Shown here: piece by piece, positions 1-5,538 of the stretch | Layout of the letters: each line of letters opens with the position of its first letter | Numbering within the stretch: position 1 is the stretch's first letter | Assembly: GCA_003222835.1 (NCBI GenBank) | Contig: QHXE01000015.1 | Coordinates: 1 to 10,107 of the forward strand | Length of the DNA: 10,107 nucleotides | DNA from: Acidobacteriota bacterium | GTDB lineage: Bacteria > Acidobacteriota > Blastocatellia > Pyrinomonadales > Pyrinomonadaceae | Direction: 5' to 3' | Made by a program: the position numbers and the translations under genes | Notes under the pieces: model-generated | Database searches by the model: none | The model's input: only the letters and a program-made list of their open reading frames with translations | What the model was told of the DNA's origin: nothing

Positions 1-327
1 AGCTGTACACAATCACTCACCTACAACTTCAACGTGGCGACGTCCGGTTCTGGCGGAGGATCCAATTCAGCGTATACGATGAGCTGGATGGGATATGACT
101 GGGATGGTACTGGAGAAGAAACGATCACGCTAAACGGACATTTCCTCGCGTCCCTGCCATCAGCAGCTAGTTCGCAAAATTCCGGGACCTACGCCTCCTT
201 TGACAATGTGAAAGGACTACAGATCAGCAACCAGACAGCAATCATATTCAGAAGTTCTACAGTCGATACACTCAGCTGTACCCAATCATTGACATATCAT
301 TTCGACACGGCGTCCAGCGGATCCTCC
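1..327 (+). repeat. Tandem protein-domain repeat (273-nt period) in the hydrolase
   Basis: The peptide SCTQSLTYNFNVATSG encoded at nt 1-48 recurs as SCTQSLTYHFDTASSG starting at nt 274, exactly 273 nt (91 codons) later in the same frame, and the DNA is also clearly similar. The full copy contains a beta-strand-rich stretch (AYTMSWMGYDWDG, then ETITLNG). A carbohydrate-binding or adhesive beta-sandwich is the likely fold. How many copies lie upstream is unknown. Confidence 0.8.
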
Positions 328-1428
328 GGCGGTGGCGGAGGCGGTGGGGGTGGAAGCGGTTCAGGCTCCGTACCGATACTCATAGGCTGGGGCGGAGTAA
401 GACTCGACGAGGCTGTGGTCGGAGGAGGAATCCATCAACCGAGTAGTCCGACGCCGTCAGCCGTATTCGCGGGAGAGTCGGCGACGAACATGGAACTGCT
501 CCTTTCGAAGCTGAAGCCGTTGGGATACGATATCGTCAAAGTCTCCTTCGACCCGTCCTGCACAGGATCCCAGTTCATGAGTGCTTACAGCGCGACCAAT
601 CTGCAACGTGCTATCCAGATAGCTCAACACTTTGACTTCTGGATCGTCGTCGACTATCACGGGTTCACAGAACCCTTCACGCCGGCCACGTCGAGCTGCT
701 GGCTCAACTTCTGGTCAGGGGTTGTTGGCCAGTTCAAGAGTAGTTATTCCAAGATCATTTGGGAGCCGGAGGATGAGCCTAAGTATGGTTTCAGCGGTTC
801 TGCCTGTTCAGGAGCTTCAGCCTGCGTGTCATATCTCTCGAACGAGTATCAGCAATGGATCAACCAGGCCCGGTCGCTTGGTGATACTCACTGGATTGTG
901 GTTGAGAATATTTGCAGCTTCGGCTGCAGTCTCTGTCCGGGGGGCGATGGAGCATGTTCGGCCGCGGCCAGCGGTTTTCCAATGGTGACTGATCCTCTCG
1001 GAACTCTCTCGCAGGGAGGTAGGATTTTCATCAGTCTTCACACCTACATGGACTACGGCAGCTACTCTGGTTCCTGGAATAGTGCGACGGCAGAGTCGGT
1101 CGCGCAGCAATACTACCAGGCGATGATTGCCGGTGTGAGAAGGACGGGCTGGCCGGTCTTGGACACTGAGTCTGGGGCTAGCCCGCTGTGCGGCAGCTGC
1201 GCGCCTGACGCTGTCTTGACAGGGAATGCGGGCTACACAGTTGTGACGTTCCATTTTGTGCAGACGCTGACGAACCTTCTAGATAGCAACACACCTCAAA
1301 GGATCAACTGGGTTAACTGGCCAGCGGGAAGCTGGACTGATACGCCCAACGCGGGCATCTATGGAGCGATGCAGTGCAATAGCTCACCTGAGGGTTGGGG
1401 TTGCTCATTGCAATTCAAGAGCACATAA
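1..1428 (+). CDS. Secreted GH5-like glycoside hydrolase, 5'-partial, with repeated beta-domains and poly-Gly linker
   Basis: The frame is open from the first base, so the gene starts upstream and 475 residues are visible. Residues 1-110 hold the tail of one beta-rich repeat and a complete second copy of about 91 residues. A glycine/serine linker follows (nt 325-369), then a catalytic domain of about 350 residues. GH5 landmarks are visible: VVDYH after a beta strand (His nt 658-660), WEPEDEP with the likely acid/base Glu at 775-777, LHTY (His 1039-1041), the likely nucleophile Glu in DTESG (1168-1170), and a late INWVNWPAG segment typical of the subsite Trp. The motif normally reads N-E-P; here it is D-E-P. 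The catalytic part has twelve cysteines, an even number, which suits disulphides outside the cell. The likely role is endo-cleavage of a beta-glucan or beta-mannan; substrate cannot be fixed. The GTG at 34 is internal, not a start. A more distant clan GH-A family is the main alternative. Confidence 0.85.
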   Translation, partial: SCTQSLTYNFNVATSGSGGGSNSAYTMSWMGYDWDGTGEETITLNGHFLASLPSAASSQNSGTYASFDNVKGLQISNQTAIIFRSSTVDTLSCTQSLTYHFDTASSGSSGGGGGGGGGSGSGSVPILIGWGGVRLDEAVVGGGIHQPSSPTPSAVFAGESATNMELLLSKLKPLGYDIVKVSFDPSCTGSQFMSAYSATNLQRAIQIAQHFDFWIVVDYHGFTEPFTPATSSCWLNFWSGVVGQFKSSYSKIIWEPEDEPKYGFSGSACSGASACVSYLSNEYQQWINQARSLGDTHWIVVENICSFGCSLCPGGDGACSAAASGFPMVTDPLGTLSQGGRIFISLHTYMDYGSYSGSWNSATAESVAQQYYQAMIAGVRRTGWPVLDTESGASPLCGSCAPDAVLTGNAGYTVVTFHFVQTLTNLLDSNTPQRINWVNWPAGSWTDTPNAGIYGAMQCNSSPEGWGCSLQFKST

Positions 1429-1614
1429 TCTCCGAGAAAACGAAACTGGATTCGGGTAAATCATTCCTATGCCTTCGCTGTTGAGTCGTCGATAATTGTG
1501 GGATGGTCTCGTGGCTTCAGAAGATCTGTTGCTACTCTCGCCCTCAACGAGGTGATCTGGTCCCTAAGAGACTCGCCGAAAGTGAAACCGGCTCTTTGGG
1601 AATACTTCTTGTAG
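1429..1614 (+). other. In-frame open stretch after the hydrolase stop; possible gene remnant or small gene from GTG 1498
   Basis: Directly after the TAA at 1426-1428 the same frame stays open for 62 codons to a TAG at 1612-1614. The translation looks protein-like, with segments such as SYAFAVESSIIVGWSRGF and VIWSLRDSPKVKPALWEYF. It has no ATG; the only usual start is GTG 1498, giving 38 residues. It could be a tiny gene, a decayed former neighbour, or chance. It overlaps the frame at 1503-1739, and at most one of the two is likely to be translated. Confidence 0.25.
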
Positions 1615-1739
1615 AGTTCTGCGACAGTCCTGAAGACTATAACGCGGGCACCGTCTCAGAAAGCACTAGTCAGGACCTTGGACACATGGTCGAACATAAT
1701 GGCGACCTCTGGAGGATGTACCCCATTCCTTTCCAGTAG
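1503..1739 (+). CDS. Possible 78-residue protein of unknown function
   Basis: An ATG-started frame encodes 78 residues. Its second half has balanced codon use and a protein-like acidic character (VEFCDSPEDYNAG, then GDLWRMYPIPFQ). No domain is recognised. There is no clear ribosome binding site, and the first third overlaps another open frame (1429-1614) that looks equally good there. A frameshifted older gene crossing from one frame to the other would also explain the pattern. It is unrelated in any obvious way to the hydrolase before it or the anchored protein after it. Confidence 0.35.
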   Translation: MVSWLQKICCYSRPQRGDLVPKRLAESETGSLGILLVEFCDSPEDYNAGTVSESTSQDLGHMVEHNGDLWRMYPIPFQ

Positions 1740-1768
1740 TAGGAATATCTCCGTCTTAACCGTCCGGC

Positions 1769-1776
1769 TAATAAAG
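1769..1776 (+). promoter_or_regulatory. TATA-box-like element ahead of the anchored surface protein
   Basis: TAATAAAG lies 57 bases before the ATG at 1833, within the most A/T-rich part of the gap. With archaeal spacing of about 25 bases to the transcription start this gives a leader of roughly 30 nt. A T5 run at 1788-1792 sits just downstream. The match is weak and no upstream BRE is distinct. Confidence 0.25.
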
Positions 1777-1832
1777 TGTTATTACCCTTTTTCCTCAGGA
1801 TCGTAGAACATGTTAGTCAAGGTATTTGCTGA

Positions 1833-2597
1833 ATGAGCGGAATTCTAGCTCGCAACCATAATGTAACCATGATGGTCTTAGCAGCGATCCTACTTCTGTA
1901 TGGACTGGCACCGGTCTCGGCGGTCGTAACCTACAAACCCGGCGTCAAACCAGGCGACACAGCAACATACGGACAGGTCAAGGCAGACTGGAAGTCTGAC
2001 AATGCGCCGTTTTCTCCCGTCAAAGACTTTCTCGGAATAAGCTCGATAACCGTCTCTATCCTCAACGTCGCGGAAACTGACGTAACCGCTCGACAGACAT
2101 TCAACTATCCGAACGGAACGACCAGAAGCATTATCTGGGTTGAGGATGTCCAGAGCGGAGACGGAAATATGTCCTCAGCGATCGCCTGGATTATCGCAGG
2201 CTCGCTGGTTGCTCCAGACCCTCTCTACGAGTCTTCCTCAGCATCAACGATAGGCGAGACTGTGCAAGGGGTCTACGCAGGGTCGATCCGGACTGTCAAC
2301 ATTATCAACTCGACGCAGCCCGAACCAGGAGGATTCTGCAAGTTCCTAAGGGTCTGGGATCAGAACACGGGCATCCTGCTCGGATTTGGCTTGAACTACA
2401 CTGTCTCCAACGCAAACTACCACGTCTCCGCGTCAGCATCTATGCAGATGACCAGAACCAGCCTCTGGACCCTACTTGAACATACTACTACTCGTGCGCC
2501 CTCCCCGATTTTCGGACTTGCTGTATTCCTCGCAGCGATTGCGTCGGCGAGCGCATATGCTCTTCACGGAAAACGCCGTCTCGTTGAAGACCTCTGA
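1833..2597 (+). CDS. Secreted surface protein with N-terminal signal peptide and C-terminal membrane anchor
   Basis: The 254-residue product has a hydrophobic N-terminal segment (residues 12-28) ending in APVSA, a good signal-peptidase site after residue 30. The mature part opens with YKPGVKPGDTATYG, followed by a beta-rich domain with four N-glycosylation sequons (N94, N112, N159, N188). A serine/threonine-containing stretch precedes a C-terminal hydrophobic helix (about 227-244) and a short basic tail with KRR. The protein is therefore probably displayed outside the membrane. The order PSPIFG, helix, basic tail resembles archaeosortase-type sorting tails such as PEFG-CTERM but does not match that motif. 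The fold is not recognised and the function is unknown. ATG 1833 is the first start; ATG 1869 would shorten the N-region but keep the hydrophobic core. Confidence 0.85.
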   Translation: MSGILARNHNVTMMVLAAILLLYGLAPVSAVVTYKPGVKPGDTATYGQVKADWKSDNAPFSPVKDFLGISSITVSILNVAETDVTARQTFNYPNGTTRSIIWVEDVQSGDGNMSSAIAWIIAGSLVAPDPLYESSSASTIGETVQGVYAGSIRTVNIINSTQPEPGGFCKFLRVWDQNTGILLGFGLNYTVSNANYHVSASASMQMTRTSLWTLLEHTTTRAPSPIFGLAVFLAAIASASAYALHGKRRLVEDL

Positions 2598-2669
2598 AAG
2601 GGAAAGGACGCGAAGAGAACCCAGGCGAAGCTAGTCAAATGACTCCCCCCTCTCTACAGTTCCAGTAGC

Positions 2670-2798
2670 TTGGCCGGGCTCCTTGTCACCGGATTCTTCT
2701 GGTATGTGTTCAGAGGTATGAACTTCGCGACTGGGAGACGTCCCAACGGACCGGTTCGGAGTGTCTGGAGTAAGAGCAATGGTCGAAAGCGAAAATGA
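2670..2798 (+). CDS. Possible 42-residue single-pass membrane peptide
   Basis: From TTG 2670 this frame gives one hydrophobic helix (LAGLLVTGFFWYVF) followed by a strongly basic tail rich in Arg, Lys and Ser, a common layout for small membrane proteins with the tail inside. It lies in the same frame as the anchored surface protein, separated by two stops (2595 and 2640), so it may instead be eroded coding sequence. There is no ATG before the helix and no clear ribosome binding site. The rest of 2598-2969 holds no frame I would call a gene. Confidence 0.22.
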   Translation: MAGLLVTGFFWYVFRGMNFATGRRPNGPVRSVWSKSNGRKRK

Positions 2799-2969
2799 TC
2801 TTGGTGAAAACACAGCTCCGATACTGTCGGACTCGGCAGGGCCGCAGCCGATTTCAGTCTTGTTGATTGCGGACGTTTTTGAAAATTTCGGGGATTCAGA
2901 ATCTTGTAGGCATTTGTGTTCACCCGTAGACGCAACCTATTTCCGATTCTGAGTAGAGATAGTAGGCAA

Positions 2970-3134
2970 ATGCGCTTCCCATACCCCCTTGACAACTGCG
3001 AATGCGGACACTACAGGATTAGTCACGACACCAAGACAGGCTCCGGCGAGACGACGTGCACCGCATGTACATGCGCCCAGTTTAGTCTGAAGCAGTCGTA
3101 CAATGAACAGAGGGAAGTGCAGACCAGGGCTTGA
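2970..3134 (+). CDS. Small zinc-binding protein, CxCGH-x4-H / CxxCxC type
   Basis: The 54-residue product has C10-x-C12-G-H14, then H19, then C30-x2-C33-x-C35 followed by a phenylalanine. This spacing is characteristic of a small zinc knuckle or ribbon, also known as a module in other archaeal and actinobacterial proteins. I chose ATG 2970 because the motif starts nine residues later; the earlier GTG/ATG positions in the frame add only low-complexity arginine-rich sequence. An AG-rich stretch (GAGTAGAGATAG) precedes it. Its partner is unknown; such proteins commonly bind nucleic acid or another protein. It is the first of four tiny plus-strand genes and its stop overlaps the possible start of the next. 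Confidence 0.7.
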   Translation: MRFPYPLDNCECGHYRISHDTKTGSGETTCTACTCAQFSLKQSYNEQREVQTRA

Positions 3135-3280
3135 AGCACGAGCCGGAGCCGACGCTTTCGGCAAGAAACGTCCAGTTCAACAGCCTGAAGCGCGACCGAG
3201 TAGAACAAGTCACCCACCTAGGTGGTCCATGGAGCGGACTGAAACAATGTGTGCAATGTGGCAAAGTCCTCGGGGCATAG
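3131..3280 (+). CDS. Small CxxC protein, probably translationally coupled to the preceding zinc gene
   Basis: Starting at TTG 3131 the frame encodes 49 residues: an acidic-to-basic N-terminal half and a C-terminal LKQCVQCGKVLG with C40-x2-C43, a half zinc-site or redox-type pair. TTG overlaps the TGA of the upstream gene in the four bases TTGA (3131-3134), the classic geometry of translational coupling, though the start is unusual. Only one CxxC is present, so zinc binding would need a dimer or a partner; the adjacent zinc-knuckle protein is an obvious candidate. An alternative is that the two frames are halves of one ancestral gene split by a frameshift. Confidence 0.45.
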   Translation: MKHEPEPTLSARNVQFNSLKRDRVEQVTHLGGPWSGLKQCVQCGKVLGA

Positions 3281-3401
3281 CGATCATTAGTCGTGATAAC
3301 AGGCTGCGACATGAGGTCGATCTAAGCGCTTCCTGTTAGGAAGGCAATCTTTGAGAAGAATCGTAGCCTTGTCACTGTCTTTGTCACGCTAGGTTGGGAG
3401 C

Positions 3402-3530
3402 ATGCTGTATTCGTGGCTCGTTCCAGAACTCGGACAAATGGCCGAGTATCGCCTTGGACATGACATTGAATTACGTGAGCGTGTATGGGTCAGAGTGGAA
3501 GGAGCTAAGTGGTGTTTATTGTCACACTAG
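3402..3530 (+). CDS. Small 42-residue protein of unknown function
   Basis: ATG 3402 has a plausible ribosome binding site (GGGAG ending close before the start). The product contains an amphipathic, charged stretch (MAEYRLGHDIELRERVWVRV) and ends WCLLSH. No family is recognised. It precedes the next tiny gene by 12 bases on the same strand, consistent with one transcript. Because it is so short, chance cannot be excluded, but codon choice and composition look coding. Confidence 0.4.
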   Translation: MLYSWLVPELGQMAEYRLGHDIELRERVWVRVEGAKWCLLSH

Positions 3531-3542
3531 GGCGGAATGTAG

Positions 3543-3716
3543 ATGAGAACTAATGAGGAGATCATCAGACAAGCAGCAAAAAGTCGGTCAATGATGGACT
3601 TCTACATGATCCAGATGGAAATTCTTCTCGATATTCGCACTTTAGTTAAGGAGTTGATAGAACTCAGCTCAACTAATCGGCGAGTGGAAGAATCAAAGCG
3701 TCGCGACGGTACCTAG
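3543..3716 (+). CDS. Small helical protein of 57 residues
   Basis: The product is almost entirely helix-forming: a charged N-terminus (MRTNEEIIRQAAK), a methionine-rich middle (SRSMMDFYMIQMEILLDI) with heptad-like hydrophobic spacing, and a basic C-terminus. This suits a short coiled coil or dimerisation peptide. GGCGG at 3531-3535 may serve as a ribosome binding site. It is the last of the run of tiny plus-strand genes and faces the convergent RHH gene across a hairpin. No family is recognised. Confidence 0.55.
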   Translation: MRTNEEIIRQAAKSRSMMDFYMIQMEILLDIRTLVKELIELSSTNRRVEESKRRDGT

Positions 3717-3778
3717 CTCATTGAGCAAGGCTAACGCGCCCGGCACACCTGCGGTGAGGGAGAAATCAGTTTGACTTA

Positions 3779-3800
3779 GCGCTCGCATTGGCGAAAGCGC
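3779..3800. terminator. GC-rich hairpin between convergent genes
   Basis: GCGCT-CGC, a four-base ATTG loop, then GCG-AA-AGCGC form an eight-pair stem with a two-base bulge. It sits between the end of the small plus-strand gene at 3716 and the end of the minus-strand RHH gene at 3840. There is no adjoining T-run, so termination is only inferred from position. Confidence 0.35.
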
Positions 3801-3839
3801 CCTGTGAATGATGCGTAGATCGCGTTCTTTGTCTATTGC

Positions 3840-4427
3840 TCAATTAGCCTTTTGAGCTGAGCGGCTTTGGACTAGGCTCTGCTCTCTGCTAACTCTACGA
3901 ATCTTGCATATTACTTGATCGTCGCTCTCTTCTAGGTCCACTTTCAAACCGAGACGGTGACACAATGCGTTGAAAGAAGCACCATAATAGGCGGATGCGC
4001 TCAGTCCCATGCCGTGTCTCAGAATTATCGTGCGGTTGCCTTCATCGTCGGATTCGGAGTAGACGTAAACGTTAGAGTATTCTGCGCCGATTACCCGGAA
4101 GATCTTGAGAACAGAGTCTAGGTCGAATTTTCGGAAATAGTAGAGAATGAACTCGACGACCCTGTTGTTTCCGCTCTTGAGTCCCACTTCTCTAGCCTCG
4201 TCAACAGTTAGGTGTGACCAGAATAGTTCCAACAACAGGGGATCAATGGTAACCAGCTTGAAGTCATCAACGAATCTTCCCCATTCGACGTAACGTCGCA
4301 GGGCTTTGTTGACAAGCAAGTTAACCTCCAGAGGATGACCCTCGACCAAATCGTCTATTTTCTCACTGAGTTCTCGCTCAATGGCGAATGTTCGACGAGT
4401 CAGTCGTGGCAAGAGACATGGCAGCAC
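3840..4427 (-). CDS. RHH-type DNA-binding protein with a conserved C-terminal domain (paralogue of 8634-9407)
   Basis: The 195-residue product has an N-terminal strand-helix-helix region (about 11-48: RRTFAIERE, then two helices ending LVNKALRRYVEW), typical of ribbon-helix-helix DNA binding. A C-terminal alpha/beta domain of about 125 residues follows. Its landmarks are AREVG, DLDSVLKIFR, and TIILRHGMG followed by a helix and a strand pair. The same order occurs in the product of 8634-9407 (ARELG, NLASVLAAFR, ALSFFHDRG), so the two are distant paralogues. The role is probably transcriptional regulation with an unknown sensory or oligomerising domain. GTG 4427 is the start used; it places the RHH strand ten residues in. 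The gene lies about 50 bases downstream of the minus-strand RHH remnant and could share its transcript. Confidence 0.75.
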   Translation of the reverse strand: MLPCLLPRLTRRTFAIERELSEKIDDLVEGHPLEVNLLVNKALRRYVEWGRFVDDFKLVTIDPLLLELFWSHLTVDEAREVGLKSGNNRVVEFILYYFRKFDLDSVLKIFRVIGAEYSNVYVYSESDDEGNRTIILRHGMGLSASAYYGASFNALCHRLGLKVDLEESDDQVICKIRRVSREQSLVQSRSAQKAN

Positions 4428-4476
4428 TGTGACTAGGAATGATCGAGCGTATAGGGGTTGCCCACCCTACCAGCTA

Positions 4477-4635
4477 TCATGAGGACCTGGCCTTGCCAAG
4501 GTTCTCTTTCTTGACCTTTTCTCGCTGCTCTCCTGGGTGGTCACAGTCAGGTATGATGATGGCCCGGATCAATTGCTGGACAGTCACTCCTGTTCGCTTC
4601 GCGAGATCCTCACTATTTTCCGCAACAAGGGTAGA
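4477..4635 (-). pseudogene. Truncated small RHH protein (remnant)
   Basis: A minus-strand frame of 52 codons encodes a segment running LAKRTGVTVQQLIRAIIIPD, then a charged tail. It aligns with the intact plus-strand RHH protein at 4638 (AARRYISIQELLRAVIIPEW): the Q-x-L-x-RA-x-IIP core is shared. The N-terminal strand is missing, and the frame is closed by TAG at 4636-4638 with no ATG, GTG or TTG before the motif. GTG inside the motif would leave only about 36 residues. It is best read as a decayed or truncated gene, unless initiation is non-standard. Confidence 0.5.
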
Positions 4636-4637
4636 CT

Positions 4638-4892
4638 ATGGTTATTAGCCCAAATCTGAGAACAGGAGCAACCGTGTCCAAGTTCATAATGTCACTAGGG
4701 GACAACGCGTATCAGGTTCTCCAACTGGAGGCAGCGAGACGATACATCTCAATACAAGAACTGTTGAGAGCTGTAATCATTCCCGAATGGGTAGAACAAA
4801 ACCCACCTCCTCAGAAGGCACTAGCCCAACGCCTGGCACTTGCACTAGTCCGGCATGATAGGCCAGTCTTGCCACAGATCAATGCTCACTAG
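4638..4892 (+). CDS. Small RHH DNA-binding protein
   Basis: This 84-residue protein carries a clear RHH unit: strand KFIMSL (about 15-20), helix GDNAYQVLQLEAARR, and helix SIQELLRAVIIPEWVE. The RAxIIPEW ending is a recurrent signature of small archaeal RHH proteins. A proline-containing C-terminal tail of about 30 residues follows. RHH proteins bind DNA as dimers through the paired strands, so this is probably a local repressor or a nucleoid-type factor. ATG 4638 is the first start and abuts the open end of the oppositely oriented remnant (4635), giving a head-to-head pair of relatives. Confidence 0.75.
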   Translation: MVISPNLRTGATVSKFIMSLGDNAYQVLQLEAARRYISIQELLRAVIIPEWVEQNPPPQKALAQRLALALVRHDRPVLPQINAH

Positions 4893-5058
4893 AGAAACGT
4901 GGCACCGCAGATGTGATGAGAAGGCGGGAAAGCTGGACCCTGTCCACGACAAGTGTTCAAAAAGACACGTAGGTGAAAGGTTCGCTCGTATCCTGAAGGC
5001 TTCAACGGCTTCCGGGCAGACTTCGACGCACAGTCATCATGGCAGGAAGAAAAACTAG
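4882..5058 (+). CDS. Possible 58-residue basic protein overlapping the RHH gene
   Basis: ATG 4882 lies eleven bases inside the end of the RHH gene in another frame. The product is basic and histidine-rich, with scattered Cys/His (WHRRC, DKCSKRH) and a tail THSHHGRKKN. Its TAG at 5056-5058 falls in the loop of a perfect hairpin (5047-5071). Overlap with the upstream gene and closeness to the hairpin favour a second cistron. The absence of a recognisable domain and a skewed composition argue for caution. Confidence 0.3.
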   Translation: MLTRETWHRRCDEKAGKLDPVHDKCSKRHVGERFARILKASTASGQTSTHSHHGRKKN

Positions 5059-5071
5059 CTGAGTTTTTCTT
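5047..5071. terminator. Perfect 10-bp inverted repeat, probable bidirectional terminator
   Basis: AAGAAAAACT, a five-base loop, then AGTTTTTCTT pair perfectly over ten positions. Each strand carries a T5 run in its 3' arm, so it could end transcription from either side. It follows the RHH gene and the overlapping small frame. Confidence 0.55.
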
Positions 5072-5157
5072 GGTGGGCTCGTGCCTTTCTGAGCAATTCT
5101 AGCATAGTGGACGCAACCCCAATATGCGTAACCCGCAGCATTGTCGAATAATGGATA

Positions 5158-5328
5158 ATGAAGCGGGAACAGAGAATACCTCAGGAAAAGTGTAGCCACC
5201 GCCAAGCCTTCCGCAACAAGGATGGAACCATGGAGTGTTCCGAATGCGGCAATACATGGGAGTCGTTACAATCCTACGTGTTGAATTCTCGAATGAAAAT
5301 GTCGAAAACCTACAACATAACTCGGTGA
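5158..5328 (+). CDS. Small zinc-ribbon protein (CxH...CxxC)
   Basis: The 56-residue product reads KCSHRQAFRNKDGTMECSECG, giving C12-x-H14 and C27-x2-C30 with a turn between: a compact zinc-ribbon or zinc-finger fold. An aromatic and basic tail (NTWESLQSYV, then MKMSKTYN) follows. ATG 5158 is the only ATG that includes the first ligand pair. It is isolated between the hairpin at 5047-5071 and a 210-base gap. Such proteins often contact nucleic acid or a partner enzyme; no specific role can be assigned. The ligand pattern differs from that of the zinc protein at 2970, so they are not close copies. Confidence 0.65.
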   Translation: MKREQRIPQEKCSHRQAFRNKDGTMECSECGNTWESLQSYVLNSRMKMSKTYNITR

Positions 5329-5492
5329 GTATCACCTACCAATCATTCTTAACTGGAGCGTTCTTCTCCACCACTTCCAAATAGTCCGTGGAAACGATTC
5401 GATGAATTGTAATCCGTCTAGCTTGCGGGGTAGGCGAGACTTTCCGTGGGCTAGTGGACAGGCGTTACTGACCCGGTTTGTCTTGGGTACAG

Positions 5493-5500
5493 TTTAAGAA
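5493..5500 (+). promoter_or_regulatory. TATA-like element ahead of the RAM-domain gene
   Basis: TTTAAGAA, continuing into an A-run, begins 46 bases before ATG 5539. Standard archaeal spacing would place the transcript start near 5520 with a short leader. The rest of the gap 5329-5538 shows no gene or clear repeat. Confidence 0.35.
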
Positions 5501-5538
5501 AAAAAGGTCCATCACCATGGCTCTCCACGGTAGAAAAA

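Noticed and set aside
829..1254. 141-codon open frame on the minus strand within the hydrolase
   Set aside because: It lies opposite a well-supported catalytic domain and its translation is arginine-rich without any motif; it is a shadow.
2779..2952. 57-codon plus-strand frame from ATG 2779 with GGAG upstream
   Set aside because: The start context is good, but the peptide has no recognisable feature and runs into the leader of the zinc-knuckle gene. Left unannotated for want of support.
2654..2995. 113-codon minus-strand frame and a 60-codon frame at 2631-2813
   Set aside because: The translations are rich in Arg, Pro and Ser with no domain, and they oppose plus-strand frames with better composition, including the zinc-knuckle gene.
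3082..3312. Minus-strand frames opposite the tiny-gene cluster
   Set aside because: Cysteines in them mirror the plus-strand codons; no coherent motif spacing.
5395..5480. G-rich stretch suggestive of a structured RNA or tRNA
   Set aside because: No tRNA T-arm consensus (GGTTC-x-A-x2-CC) or acceptor-stem pairing could be found here or elsewhere in the window.
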